DNA of 64,000 bases, from NCBI GenBank assembly GCA_014529385.2, contig CM043959.1, positions 10,814,809 to 10,878,808 on the forward strand. The letters are read 5' to 3'. The notes under the pieces were generated by a model, which did no database searches, was not told the DNA's origin, and saw nothing but the letters and a program-made list of their open reading frames with translations. The stretch comes from Adiantum capillus-veneris. Taxonomy: Eukaryota > Streptophyta > Polypodiopsida > Polypodiales > Pteridaceae. Positions 45,395 through 55,660 of the stretch are shown piece by piece (position 1 is the stretch's first letter; each line of letters opens with the position of its first letter). The position numbers were made by a program, and so were the translations under genes.

Positions 45395-46495
45395 ATGACT
45401 TCAGATCCAGTCATTGTGTTGCCAGATCTTAGGAAGTCATTTGTGGTCCAGTGTGACGCCTGTGGTAGTAGCATTGGTGCAGTGCTAGTGCAACATGGCA
45501 GGGTAGTAGCCTATGAGAGCAGAATTTTGCAAGGGCCAGAGATGACCATGCAGGTCTATGAGAAAGAGTTACTGGCTGTGATTCATGCGCTCTTAAGTTG
45601 GAAACACTACCTGTTAGGTGCAGATTTCGTTGTCCAAACGGACCATCAGACCTTGCGATACTTCTTGACACAGACAAAGTTATCTGAGAAGCATATGCGA
45701 TGGGCAAATATCTTGTCCATCTTCCATTTTCAGATTGTGCATGTGGAAGGCAAGAAGAACGTTGTGGCTGATGCCTTGTCAATGAAGCAACAAATTTCAG
45801 CTGTGTCAATTCCTTATCATCATGAACTTGATGATATGAGAGAACAATATGCAAATGATGAAGATTTTGCAAGGGTCTTCGAGCAACTAATGGATGGACA
45901 ACGTCATGAACACTATCTTCTCAAAGATGGGTTCATGATGATGCATGGCAGATTGTGTGTCACAAAGCCATTGCGACGCAAAGTTATGGAAGAGAGTCAT
46001 GTCCCACCATATGCAGGGCATCGTGGTATCGATGCTACAGTTAAAGCAGTTGAGACATTCTTCTATTGGCCTACATTGAGAAGAGATGTGGATGCCTTTG
46101 TGCGAGAATGCCTAATTTGCCAGAAGGTCAAGTTTGACAGGCAAAAGGCACCAGGGTTATTGCAACCACTACCTATTCCAGATAAACCATGGGAAAGTAT
46201 TGCTATGGATTTTATCTTTGATCTTCCGAGAACGCAGACAGGAAACGATGGTATTTGGACCATCATTTGGAGATTCAGCAAACATGCTCATTTTATTCCT
46301 ATCAGGAAGAAGATAAAGCCAGATCAGATGGCACGCTTGTTTATGAGCAATATTTTCAAGTATCATGGCATGCCACAGTCGATTGTTAGCGATCGTGATC
46401 CACGCATGACAAGTTTGTTCTGGAGAGGCTTGTTTGAGAATATAGCTACAACGCTCAAATTCTCTTCGTCATTTCATCCTCAAACAGATGGGTAG
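45395..46495 (+). pseudogene. Gypsy-D RNase H and integrase core
   Basis: RNase H: FVVQCDACGSSIGAVLVQHG, YEKELLAVIHALLSWKHYLL, TDHQTLRYFLTQTKLSEKHM. Integrase zinc finger: AGHRGIDATVKAVETFFYWP, then CLICQKVKFDRQKA. Core: MDFIFDLPRTQTGND (Asp) and IVSDRDPRMTSLFW (Asp). TAG at 46493-46495 follows SSFHPQTDG, one codon before the serine of the catalytic SEE. Confidence 0.9.
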
Positions 46496-46540
46496 TCAGA
46501 AGAGGCAAAGTCTACTGTCCTAGATCTGCTAAAGTGTTAT

Positions 46541-47284
46541 GTGTCAGAGCATAAAGGAAAGTGGGAGCAGTATTTGCCATTGGTGGAGTATGCATACAAT
46601 AATACAGTGCATTCATCAACTGGCAAGGCACCTTTTGAGATAGTTGAAGGTGGCAAGAAAGTTCCTCCCATACTGCATACAAAGGACAAGATATTTGAAG
46701 CAGATAAGTATGTTCAGGACATGGATGAAATGTACAAGAAGGTCAAAGTGGCCTTAGAAAAGACTCAGGCAAAGCAAAAGAAAGCAGTTGATCGTCACCG
46801 TCGTGAAGTGGTATTTTCACTTGGTGATTGGGTGCTCCTACGCTTTGAAAAGGCAAGGTTAAAGAAGATGAAGGGCAAGGAAAGACTGTTTCCAAAGCTC
46901 AGCATGCGTTACTATGGGCCTTTTCAAGTGTGCGACATAATTTGTGATGTTGCATATAGGCTGAAATTGCCTGACAGTTGGAAGATTCACAATGCGTTTC
47001 ATGTGAGTCTTCTCAGACCCTATGTGGGTGATGTGCCAGAAGATATGCCAGTTGAAGATCAGCCGGAAGTCGAGGAACTTGACGAGATCTTGGTCCCCGA
47101 ACAAATTTTGGCACATAAGGAAAGAAAAGTGAAAGGCAAGGTTGCTAGGCGTTACTTGGTAAAGTTCAGAAACTATCCACCAATAGATGCTAAGTGGATG
47201 GAAGAAGGTGAACTTGCAGAGTCACCAACTGTGTCATCACTTTACCTTGAAGCCTTCGATTTGCAACCTACCTTGACCCCTTGA
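46541..47284 (+). pseudogene. Gypsy-D integrase C-terminus with chromodomain-like end
   Basis: In the same frame as the core: PLVEYAYNNTVHSSTGKAPF, the GPY/F-type module ([20 protein letters not shown]), HNAFHVSLLRPYVGDVPEDM, then [20 protein letters not shown] and YLVKFRNYPPIDAKWMEEGE. That last part has the YLVKWxxxxxxxxTWE shape of a chromodomain with aromatic positions altered. Chromodomains bias chromovirus integration towards marked chromatin. It is followed by a stop at 47282. Confidence 0.85.
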
Positions 47285-47855
47285 CTTTCAAACCTACATG
47301 GATTGTCAGTGTGACAATGGCTTCTGAAACAAATGATGTACATGGTATTTAAAGTGAGCTCAAATGAAATACCTGTTACATGAATGTTAGAGCTGTACAG
47401 ATTGTCAGTTTGGCAATTGCTCTTATGGAATGTCCAAAAGTTTGGTTAGTGCTATAGAAGTGAGTATTTCTTGTCAGTTTGTCAAGGATACAGTAATTGC
47501 TTCTATTAAAGAGTACATGGGTAAGTGCATTCTTAAACTGTCGGTTTGGGTATGCTCGAAAGTGTTACTGGGCCCAACGTGTACTATAAGACAGTGGCAA
47601 AATGTGTGGCTATCATTTTATCATTGGAAAGTTAGTGACTCAAAGCAATGGCAGAGTGCGAAGCTACCACTATGTCATTGGGACAGGGTTCACACGCAGG
47701 CAATACATGTGTCGACAAGGTGTTGAATACACGAGGGTTGACAATGAGCATGTGTGTGTCGTACATGTGTCGACAGGTGTTGAATACCTCAGTGTTGACT
47801 GTGAGCATGTACGACAGATGCAAACGAGGACGTTTGAGATTTCAAGAGGGGGGTA
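47285..47855 (+). repeat. Gypsy-D 3' untranslated region with degenerate repeats
   Basis: The word ATTGTCAGTNTGNCAAT recurs loosely near 47302, 47400 and 47475. Further on, two units of about 60 bp carry GTGTCGACAAGGTGTTGAAT (from 47709) and its near-copy (from 47768). No ORF is credible here. Confidence 0.65.
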
Positions 47856-48021
47856 TGTCACCAGCGTGTGACTACTATCTATCCTTTTTGTTGATTTCTT
47901 TCTTATTATTTATTTACTTTCACTTTTTGGAAACACCCCTCGGGAAATCTAACTGCCCTGCATTGCATAGCTAGTGTGGAACTGTCCAGAGGGAGTCCAG
48001 GCCTGAGGGCAAGAGAGCACT
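47856..48021 (+). repeat. Gypsy-D 3' LTR, first part
   Basis: Matches 40197 onward and breaks at GCACT (48017-48021), where Copia-E is inserted. Confidence 0.93.
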
Positions 48022-48300
48022 TGTTAGGGAATAAAGGCCTAAGTGCCTTGTACTTATAACTTATAAGTTAAAAGACTTATAAGTGAGGGGGCCCAAGTGT
48101 GAATGGCCCCCTAGTCACTTACTCATATACTCAAATATGAAGCCCAAAAGAACAATAGCGTGACTTTTCCCAAATCTCTCAACGAGCTCTCTCTCTCTCT
48201 CACGTTTTCTCTGCGTGTGCTCTTTCTGCGCCAATCTCCCCTTCTCCTTCACTCTCATTGCATAGGACAGCAAGTGGGCTCTCTCTCCTGCTCCCCCACA
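48022..48300 (+). repeat. Copia-E 5' LTR
   Basis: TGTTAGGGAATAAAGG to CTCCCCCACA. Contains a palindromic CTTATAACTTATAAG word and a short CT run. Confidence 0.96.
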
Positions 48301-48302
48301 CA

Positions 48303-48314
48303 TGGTATCAGAGC
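48303..48314 (+). promoter_or_regulatory. Copia-E primer-binding site (tRNA-iMet type)
   Basis: TGGTATCAGAGC, two bases inside the LTR. Confidence 0.96.
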
Positions 48315-48865
48315 TTTAGGGTTTCCAAGAGAGCCATTTTCGCAACACAGATCAGAATTCTGTTCTTGCTCGCTGCGGGAAGGATATTCAACCGTTTTCG
48401 ATCAACTCTGTCGCGAAGGGATCCTCTCACCGTGTAGAATCGACCTCCGATGACAGTTTCCCCAAAATTAGGGTTTCAAAAACTGGCGAACAGCAGCCTA
48501 TTTCTGCTGAAATTGACCAATTTCGGGGTCAATTTGATGCAATTTCATTAGGGCAAGTCTCACAGGTCAATCTTACAGGTGTTTCCACCATCGAGGTTCT
48601 GAAAATTCAGCAAAACAGGTGTTTACAGGTCTGATTTTTGCCCTAAAACAGGGAATTTCAGCAAGCAAATGATGTATACACCTTGTGGAAACCTTTGGTA
48701 AGGGTTTGGCAGTGAATGTACGCCGTTTTGGGGTGATTTTGCGTCAAATTTGCTCGCTGTTTTTCTGTAACAGCAAGCTGTTTTTTGCCCGATTGCACAC
48801 ATTTGGGCGTGTTTTGCCGAGTTTAGGTCGGCAAAACAGGGTTTCAGTGTTTGCAATCACTCAGA

Positions 48866-51268
48866 ATGGCTTCTAGCAGTGAAAGTGGCAATTTGTTGCA
48901 CATTCGCAAGCTTGAAGGTGCCCATAACTTTGCTATATGGAAGAAGCAATGTTATAATGTGATGTTGCAGAAGAAACAGGCGAAACCTATTAAGTTACAG
49001 GGTGTGAAACCGGTTGATATGGAGGTTGAAGAATGGGAAGAAGTGGACGAGTTGGCTCGCTCCACGATCATGCTTTCGGTGTCTGACAATTTACTCTTCA
49101 ATGTAGAGAATGAGCAGACATCATGGGGCATGTGGAAGCGTTTAGACGAGTTGTATGCACAGCAGAGTGCTGCCAGTAAAGTGTATTGGCTTAAGAAGCT
49201 TATGGATCTCCGTATGAAGGAGGGCACGCACATGTCAGTGCACCTCAATGAATTCAACTCTATTTTCAGCCAACTGACAGAGCTGAAATTCACGATTGAT
49301 GAGGAGTTCAAAGCTACTTTTCTGCTATGCACATTGCCCGAGAGTTGGAATGTATTCCGGACAGCTCTTAGTAACTCAAGTGCTTCACTTAAGTATGCAG
49401 ATGTAGAGAGTTCTCTCTTGATGGAAGAGATGAACAGGAAGAACACCACAGGTGGGTCTTCTAATGCATTGCACTTGAGAGGCAGGTCTCAACAGAGGGA
49501 GAAATCTGACAGTAAGGACAGGGCACGCAACAAATCTCGTAGGAAAGATGTTGTGTGTCATCATTGTGGAAAGAAAGGGCATTATAAACGAGAATGCTAT
49601 GAGTGGAAGAAAGAGAAGAACAAGGGTGCTGAAACTGATGCAAAGGACAAGGGAAATGCCAAGAAGAACACTCTTTTGATTGAGGAAATCAATGTTGCTA
49701 GTAGTTGTGACAGTGACAGCAGCACTGATGTACTCAATGCCTCTTCTGTGGATGCACATACCCTTGCTATGGGTTCTGATGTGGACATGCATACTTGGAT
49801 TCTTGATTCAGGTGCCTCCTTTTATGTAACACCTCATAGGGATTGGTTTACACAGTACTCAGGTGAGGTGCAGGGCACTGTTTATTTGGGAGACAACTAT
49901 GCATGTGACATTGCAGGTATTGGCAGTGTCCAGTTTTCTTTTGCTGATGGTATGACTTTTGTTTTGCACAAAGTGCGTCATGTGCCACAACTCAAGAAGA
50001 GTTTGATTAGTACAGGGCAGCCAGATGATGTAGGCTATCACACCACTTTTGGTGATAGCAAGTGGAAAATTTGTAAAGGGGCCCGGATTGTAGCCAAGGG
50101 TTGTAAATCGGACACTTTGTATCCTTTGCATGTATCTAGTGTGCGTGACCATGTTGTCGCCGTAACCGAGCAGCCAAGTGTTTCTTTGTGGCATGGCCGG
50201 TTGGGACACATGAGTAAAAGAGGAATGGAAACTCTGTCTCGTTGTGGTTATTTGCCGTGTTTGAGGTATGCTGACTTTTCTTATTGTGAGCAGTGTATTT
50301 ATGGTAAGCACAGTCAAACACCGCACAAAAGGTCTCTTTCTTTGAAGTCTGACAGGTTAGACTTAGTGCATTCCGATGTATGTGAAATGCCACAGTTGTC
50401 CTTAGGGGGAAAGAAATATTTTGTCTCGTTTATCGATGATGCTACACGAAAGGTGTGGGTGTATCCAATACGTGCTAAAAGCGATGTTTTGGATACTTTT
50501 AAGAAGTTTCTTGCGTTTGTTGAGAATCAAACTGACAAGAAGCTTAGGTCTTTGCGCTCAGACAATGGGGGGGAGTATGTATCAAAAGCATTTATTGACT
50601 TTTGTGCTACTAAAGGTATTAAAAGAGAGCTCACGGCTCCTTTTAATCCCTCTCAGAATGGAGTTGCAGAGAGGTTGAACCGGACTATCCAAGAGAAAGT
50701 TCAGAGTATGCTGTCACATGCTGCATTACCTCATGGTTTTTGGGCAGAAGCTGTGCAAACAGTTATTCACTTGATTAATCGCTCACCTAGCAAGGCTTTG
50801 GGTGGAAAGGTGCCTGAGGAGGTGTGGTCTGGCAAGCCACCCTCATATGCACATTTAAGAGTGTTTGGTTGTGAAGCCTATGTTCACATCCGGAGTGAAC
50901 TGCGCACCAAACTAGAACCAAAGTCTCATAAATGCATTTTCCTAGGATATGGTGAGGATGGTGAAATGGGGTATAGATTATGGGATCCCGCATTACGGAA
51001 AATCATACGCAGCAATGATGTCATCTTCAATGAGAATTGCATGCACAAACAGCCCATAAAGGTCGAGGAAGTGCGCCGGGTTGTTTTTCGTGAAGATATT
51101 ACATATGGACAGCCGAGAAGGCCCAATGTTCAGCAGCCTTTACATGCTGAAAATGGTGCTGAATATCAGCCATTAGCTGCTGAAAATCAGCCCCAACAAG
51201 TTGCCATTGATGCACCACAGGTAGAAGAACAGGTTGATGCTCCTAGACCGCCAGTTGTTGCGATGTAA
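48866..51268 (+). CDS. Copia-E gag-protease-integrase (5' part of polyprotein)
   Basis: ATG at 48866 (MASSSESGNLLHIRKLEGAH) suits copia gags; an in-frame ATG lies 15 bp upstream. The gag has the UBN2-like body (WGMWKRLDELYAQQSAASKV) and knuckle CHHCGKKGHYKREC (about residue 232). Protease: WILDSGASFYVTP. Integrase: LWHGRLGHMSKRGM with CEQCIYGK, LVHSDVCEMPQLSLGG, FIDDATRKVWVYPIRAKS, LRSDNGGEYVSKAF, NGVAERLNRT; all three acidic residues are present. TAA at 51266-51268 ends it in the integrase-RT linker, in frame with what follows. Confidence 0.93.
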   Translation: MASSSESGNLLHIRKLEGAHNFAIWKKQCYNVMLQKKQAKPIKLQGVKPVDMEVEEWEEVDELARSTIMLSVSDNLLFNVENEQTSWGMWKRLDELYAQQSAASKVYWLKKLMDLRMKEGTHMSVHLNEFNSIFSQLTELKFTIDEEFKATFLLCTLPESWNVFRTALSNSSASLKYADVESSLLMEEMNRKNTTGGSSNALHLRGRSQQREKSDSKDRARNKSRRKDVVCHHCGKKGHYKRECYEWKKEKNKGAETDAKDKGNAKKNTLLIEEINVASSCDSDSSTDVLNASSVDAHTLAMGSDVDMHTWILDSGASFYVTPHRDWFTQYSGEVQGTVYLGDNYACDIAGIGSVQFSFADGMTFVLHKVRHVPQLKKSLISTGQPDDVGYHTTFGDSKWKICKGARIVAKGCKSDTLYPLHVSSVRDHVVAVTEQPSVSLWHGRLGHMSKRGMETLSRCGYLPCLRYADFSYCEQCIYGKHSQTPHKRSLSLKSDRLDLVHSDVCEMPQLSLGGKKYFVSFIDDATRKVWVYPIRAKSDVLDTFKKFLAFVENQTDKKLRSLRSDNGGEYVSKAFIDFCATKGIKRELTAPFNPSQNGVAERLNRTIQEKVQSMLSHAALPHGFWAEAVQTVIHLINRSPSKALGGKVPEEVWSGKPPSYAHLRVFGCEAYVHIRSELRTKLEPKSHKCIFLGYGEDGEMGYRLWDPALRKIIRSNDVIFNENCMHKQPIKVEEVRRVVFREDITYGQPRRPNVQQPLHAENGAEYQPLAAENQPQQVAIDAPQVEEQVDAPRPPVVAM

Positions 51269-52966
51269 CCGGCTGAACAGCCTGCTGTTTTTGATGGTTT
51301 ACAGGCTCAAAATCCACCTGTTATGGATCATTGGGTACGTAGGTCTACTCGGGTGACAGGGCTCCCCGATAGATATGAACCGTCTTTGGACTATGTCATG
51401 CTTACTGATTGTGGTGAGCCGTCTTGCTATAAAGAGGCTATGCAACGGGAAGACAGTAAGAAATGGTTCAAAGCAATGGTTTCGGAAATGCAGTCTTTGG
51501 AGAAAAACCATACATGGGACTTGGTTGATTTGCCTAAAGGGCATAAGGCTCTGCCATGTAAATGGGTTTACAAGACCAAGGTCACATCTGATGCTTCTTC
51601 TAAGTACAAGGCACGTTTGGTTGCTAAAGGGTACAAGCAAAAGCATGGTGTTGATTTTGATGAGATTTTTTCTCCTGTTGTAAAGCTTGCCACATTACGT
51701 CTTGTTTTAGGCCTGGTTGCTTCTGAAGATATGGAGTTAAAGCAAATGGATGTCAAAACAGCGATTTTGCATGGCGATTTGCTTGAGATGATCTATATGA
51801 TGCAGCCAGAAGGTTTTGTGTCAAAGGGGCAAGAGAAGAAAGTATGTAGACTCTTGAAGAGCTTGTATGGTTTGAAACAGTCTCCCCGTGCATGGTATCA
51901 CAAGTTTGATACATTCATGAGGTCTCAAGGATACAAAAGAAGTAATTCTGATCACTGTTTGTATATCAAAACGGCAAGTGATGGATCTCTTCTATTGCTG
52001 ATTTTGTATGTTGATGACATGCTTATTGCGGGTAACAATGTCACGGAGTTGGATGCACTACAGCAAAGCTTAAAGAATCGCTTTGACATGAAGGATCTTG
52101 GTAATGCTAATCATATTTTGGGCATGCGTATCTCTCGAGATAGGACCAACAGGCGTCTGTATCTATCTCAACGAGATTATGTTAATAAGGTGCTACATCG
52201 TTTTCATATGGATGGGGGAAAGGCACTTGGTACTCCGCTGCCTCCATATGTAAAACTGACTGCACATGACTGCCCAAACACAGATGATATGCGGGCTGAA
52301 ATGGCCAAGATTCCTTATGCATCAGCCGTTGGCAGTTTGATGTATGCTATGGTTGCTACACGTCCGGACATTGCATTTGCGGTGGGAGTGGTAAGCAGGT
52401 ACATGAGCAATCCTGGCAAAAAGCATTGGGAAGCAGTGAAGTGTATCTTGAGATACTTGAAAGGCACTAAAGACTTGTGCATTTGTTTTGGGAAGAGTGA
52501 GACATCTGTGCATGGCTTTACAGATGCAGATTTTGCTGGACATCCAGATTGCAGGAAGTCTACCTCTGGATATGTGTTTACATTCACAGGAGGTGCAGTT
52601 TCTTGGATTTCTAGACTGCAAAAATGTGTTGCTTTGTCTACCACTGAGGCTGAGTATGTGGCTGCCACTGAGGCATGCAAAGAAGCTTTGTGGCTCATGC
52701 GTTTGGTAGAAGAGCTTGGCATTAAGTCACCGGTTCCTGTGCTACACTGTGATAGTCAGAGTGCAATTATGCTTGCAAGGAATCCTGTTTTTCATGCCAA
52801 GACAAAGCACATAGAGGTGAAGTATCATTTTATCAGAAGTGTGCTTGATGACAAGAGCATTACACTTGTCAAGGTGCACACAGATGACAATCCTACAGAT
52901 CTTTTGACCAAGAGTCTTCCAGCAGAGCGGTTTGCATATTGCCGTCAGATGATGGGTGTTGGATGA
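51269..52966 (+). CDS. Copia-E reverse transcriptase/RNase H (3' part of polyprotein)
   Basis: Same frame as the upstream part, beyond the single stop. RT: KWVYKTKVTSDASSKYKARL, YKQKHGVDFDEIFSPVVK, QMDVKTAILHGDL, LYGLKQSPRAWYHKFD, catalytic LYVDDMLIAGN, MKDLGNANHILGM. RNase H: GFTDADFAGHPDCRKSTSGY, LSTTEAEYVAATEACKEALW, LHCDSQSAIMLARNPVFHAK, TKHIEVKYHFIR. All motifs look intact. Translation would need readthrough of the TAA, or the element is dead. Confidence 0.93.
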   Translation, partial: PAEQPAVFDGLQAQNPPVMDHWVRRSTRVTGLPDRYEPSLDYVMLTDCGEPSCYKEAMQREDSKKWFKAMVSEMQSLEKNHTWDLVDLPKGHKALPCKWVYKTKVTSDASSKYKARLVAKGYKQKHGVDFDEIFSPVVKLATLRLVLGLVASEDMELKQMDVKTAILHGDLLEMIYMMQPEGFVSKGQEKKVCRLLKSLYGLKQSPRAWYHKFDTFMRSQGYKRSNSDHCLYIKTASDGSLLLLILYVDDMLIAGNNVTELDALQQSLKNRFDMKDLGNANHILGMRISRDRTNRRLYLSQRDYVNKVLHRFHMDGGKALGTPLPPYVKLTAHDCPNTDDMRAEMAKIPYASAVGSLMYAMVATRPDIAFAVGVVSRYMSNPGKKHWEAVKCILRYLKGTKDLCICFGKSETSVHGFTDADFAGHPDCRKSTSGYVFTFTGGAVSWISRLQKCVALSTTEAEYVAATEACKEALWLMRLVEELGIKSPVPVLHCDSQSAIMLARNPVFHAKTKHIEVKYHFIRSVLDDKSITLVKVHTDDNPTDLLTKSLPAERFAYCRQMMGVG

Positions 52967-53045
52967 GTAAGTGCATGATCAGCTGATGTATTATAGTTAG
53001 TTGATTCTTTGATCTCCCAAGGTACATTGCCTTTAGGTGGGAGGT

Positions 53046-53322
53046 TGTTAGGGAATAAAGGCCTAAGTGCCTTGTACTTATAACTTATAAGTTAAAAGAC
53101 TTATAAGTGAGGGGGCCCAAGTGTGAATGACCCCCTAGTCACTTACTCATATACTCAAATATGAAGCCCAAAAGAACAATAGCGTGACTTTTCCCAAATC
53201 TCTCAACGAGCTCTCTCTCTCTCACGTTTTCTCTGCGTGTGCTCTTTCTGCGCCAATCTCCCCTTCTCCTTCACTCTCATTGCATAGGACAGCAAGTGGG
53301 CTCTCTCTCCTGCTCCCCCACA
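53046..53322 (+). repeat. Copia-E 3' LTR
   Basis: 277 bp, near-identical to the 5' LTR. Confidence 0.96.
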
Positions 53323-53327
53323 GCACT

Positions 53328-54637
53328 AAGGTTGGACAAGGACTATGGTTAGCCAAAGTGGGGTCATTGACTAGCCAAAGTGGAATCCTTTGCTACATAG
53401 GCTACATTTCAGTTTTTGATGTGGCTGCAGTGTACAAAGAGGGTCATATGACCTAGAAAGATACAATGGTAGCATCTCCTAAAATTTAGGGAACTGCTAT
53501 TTTGGGACTTGAAAATGTGTGCGCGTCATTACCTCCGGAATGACAAGGGGAACATTTTATTACTCTACCGCGAAGTCAACTGGGCAACCGGTCAGGATAT
53601 TTTTAGGCGGCAACCCCGAAACGGGAAAATGCTTGTAAATGCGCCAAGTGGCACATTCTGGTGCACTTTCCTCATGCAAGAGAAGGTGGCGCTGAATTTT
53701 AAGCTGGGAGAGGCTCATTTTCAGATTTTGTCACAGGTTAAGAGCTATGGAGTGCTTCCTTTCCCTCTTATGTACAGTGCGGTGCCAGGAGTGATGCCCT
53801 GCATGCTACGCATTGCCCTCTCTCTCCCCTATGGCAATATGTTATGCCCCTCTAGTGGGCTTTTCAATTGACCAATGTACAGTTGTGTGGGTTCATGTGC
53901 GATTGCCGAGGCAAGAGCCTCTTGTACAGGTACTGGATTAGCTAGCGGCTAATCCCTTGCAGGTACAGGTGAATTCGGAGAGGTTTCACGCCAGAAATCT
54001 TGTCCGATTCAAAGGGCAAGTAGCCCTACAGGTGCAGGAGCTCGAGGACTTGCTACGGATGCGATCAGCACGCGAAACGGAGCCCGAAACAGTAAATTAC
54101 AGCCTGTTGTGTATTTTTGCAGGTTTAGGGTTTTGGCCCTAAACGGTCCCTATTATCCCCAGGAGGTTCGGGGACGCGAGGGGACCGTTGTACAGGTGAT
54201 CTGGCGCATTTTCGGGGCTGAAAACAGAGAATTCAGCGTGCTGCAGATTCTTGCCAGGTTTTGCAAAGTGCCCGTATGCGTCGGGAAAGTCATTCAATGC
54301 GTGGGAATACTGACTGTGAAGGGTCCTAGTACAGTTATGTTGCCGAAATCAGGCCGGAACAGTTGAAATTCAGCCAAGTTTGTGCGGGGCAGCTTGTAGG
54401 GAACCCCAACGTTTATTCCCTCTTTTAAACAATAAAGAAATACCGAAAGGGGTGCCTAAGTTAGGGGCCAGTCTGGTGTCGGTCTACTCATACAGGTGCA
54501 ATCTAGCAGCCTGTATCCCTCTCCCCTTTGTTGTGTCTTGAAAGTACAGGTAGAATAGACGACTAATAATGGGTGAAAGCTAAATCAAGGTTTGAAGTAA
54601 AGTCTACCGCCCTTTTTGAAAGTACAGGCCGGTTTCA
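53328..54637 (+). repeat. Gypsy-D 3' LTR, second part
   Basis: Resumes after Copia-E and ends GGCCGGTTTCA. It keeps the uninterrupted LTR form that the 5' LTR lost at 40608-41118. Confidence 0.93.
54430..54456 (+). promoter_or_regulatory. AATAAA-bearing LTR cassette (representative)
   Basis: CAATAAAGAAATACCGAAAG followed by GGGTGCC. The same words occur in nine LTR copies of several families here. AATAAA suggests a polyadenylation signal near the end of R; the rest is unexplained. Confidence 0.55.
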
Positions 54638-54642
54638 TCTAA

Positions 54643-54889
54643 TGCGTATCTGATGGTACCCACTCTATAGGTCTATCCTTGTAAACAATGACGCTCCCTC
54701 AAGCCGATCAAGAATGTCATCTATCCTCGGTATGGGGAACCTGTTCTTGATGGTATTCTTATTCAAGGCGCGATAGTCAATGCACATGTGCCATGAACCA
54801 TCCTTCTTCTGCACTAGGAGTACAGGCGAACAAAAAGGGGATGAACTGGGCTGAATCAGCCCCTTCTCTAAAAGCTCGTTGAGATTCAC
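54643..54889 (-). pseudogene. Gypsy-C RT N-terminal part
   Basis: Reads [60 protein letters not shown] and TRIDL. It is cut on one side by D and on the other by the Penelope-type insertion. Compared with D, about 23 codons upstream (SSPPNKPPYRV and following) are missing at the junction. Confidence 0.85.
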
Positions 54890-55660
54890 CAGGATTGTAG
54901 ATGACATTGCCATCATATCTTGGTTAGATTTTCTTTTGGACAATTTATATATAACCATCGGCGACTTTCTTTTCAAGCAAACAATTGGTATCCCTATGGG
55001 CACCAATTGTGCTGTTTTTCTTGCTAATTTCTATCTTTTTACTTATGAGTTTGATTTTATGGAGTGTCTTGTCCTTGCTAACACTTGCCCAATATTTTTG
55101 CACAAGTTATGCAATGTAAGACGCTTTGTAGATGATCTTTTTGTCCCTGACGTTCCTTCTTTTTAAGATTTTATGTACTTGAATTCGAGTTCTGTAGGCG
55201 GAGGAATTTATCCCAAGGAGTTTTGTGAACTTAACTGTACCACAAATAGTGATTGTTGTGCCTTTTTAGACCTTAAGATTTTTCAGACTCCCTTGGGATT
55301 AGAAGTAGATATTTATGATAAGCGCCTTGAACCAAAATATGCCAATCTAAAAATCATCCGCATGCCTCACATTTCTTCGAACATTTCTCTTTTAGCTAAG
55401 TACGGTGTCATTTGCTCTCAACTATTTAGATTTTCTCGTCTTTGTTCTAGTAAATCTACTTTTGTTGTTCAATCTTGCCATCTTATTTCTTTACTACTTG
55501 AAAAAGGATACTCATTCAAAAGAATCATGAAAAAAGTTCGTTCATTTTTGCATCGTAGTAAGTTTATTTTCAGTGTTTCTTCCTTTGGAATGTTCAAGAT
55601 AATCAGTAGTAAATTCAATAGAAGTGGGGAGCTAAAAAGCCCACTTATTGTTTGACTTAA
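54890..55660 (+). pseudogene. Penelope-type reverse transcriptase fragment
   Basis: Two same-strand open stretches (54879-55166 and 55173-55655) form one broken RT. They show [20 protein letters not shown] then [20 protein letters not shown] (motif B with Q-IGIPMG), RRFVDDLF (catalytic box, FVDD), CCAFLDLKIFQTPLGLEVDI and YDKRLEPKYANLK. HISSNISLLAKYGVICSQLF then RFSRLC corresponds to the SNIP...YG...SQLxRxxRxC stretch I associate with Penelope-like elements. The N-terminal RT fingers and any GIY-YIG endonuclease are absent. It interrupts the RT of Gypsy-C. Alternatives are another non-LTR RT of similar motif B. Confidence 0.65.

Larger units (their letters stand above)
48022..53322 (+). mobile_element. 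Copia-E: young Ty1/copia element
   Basis: A 5301-bp element with 279-bp and 277-bp LTRs, perfect target duplication GCACT (48017-48021 and 53323-53327), primer site TGGTATCAGAGC at 48303-48314 and polypurine tract AGGTGGGAGG before 53046. The LTRs differ by one substitution and two bases of a CT run. Gag to RNase H lie in one frame with a single stop. It is the youngest insertion in the window. Confidence 0.96.
40197..54637 (+). mobile_element. Gypsy-D: plus-strand sister of C, inserted in RT of C
   Basis: LTRs at 40197-42115 and at 47856-48021 plus 53328-54637. Primer site TGGTTCCATTGCCGGGA at 42116, polypurine tract AGAGGGGGGTA before 47856. Target duplication CCTAA/TCTAA (40192-40196, 54638-54642), which on the C strand restores an IRPED reading across the site. 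About 9.1 kb without Copia-E. Gag and pol are complete in domain content but hold several stops and a frameshift. Its LTRs and proteins closely match those of C. Confidence 0.9.

Noticed and set aside
54665..55006. Single minus-strand ORF reading through the junction of Gypsy-C RT and the inserted segment
   Set aside because: Its start half is antisense of the Penelope-type RT; the apparent fusion is accidental.
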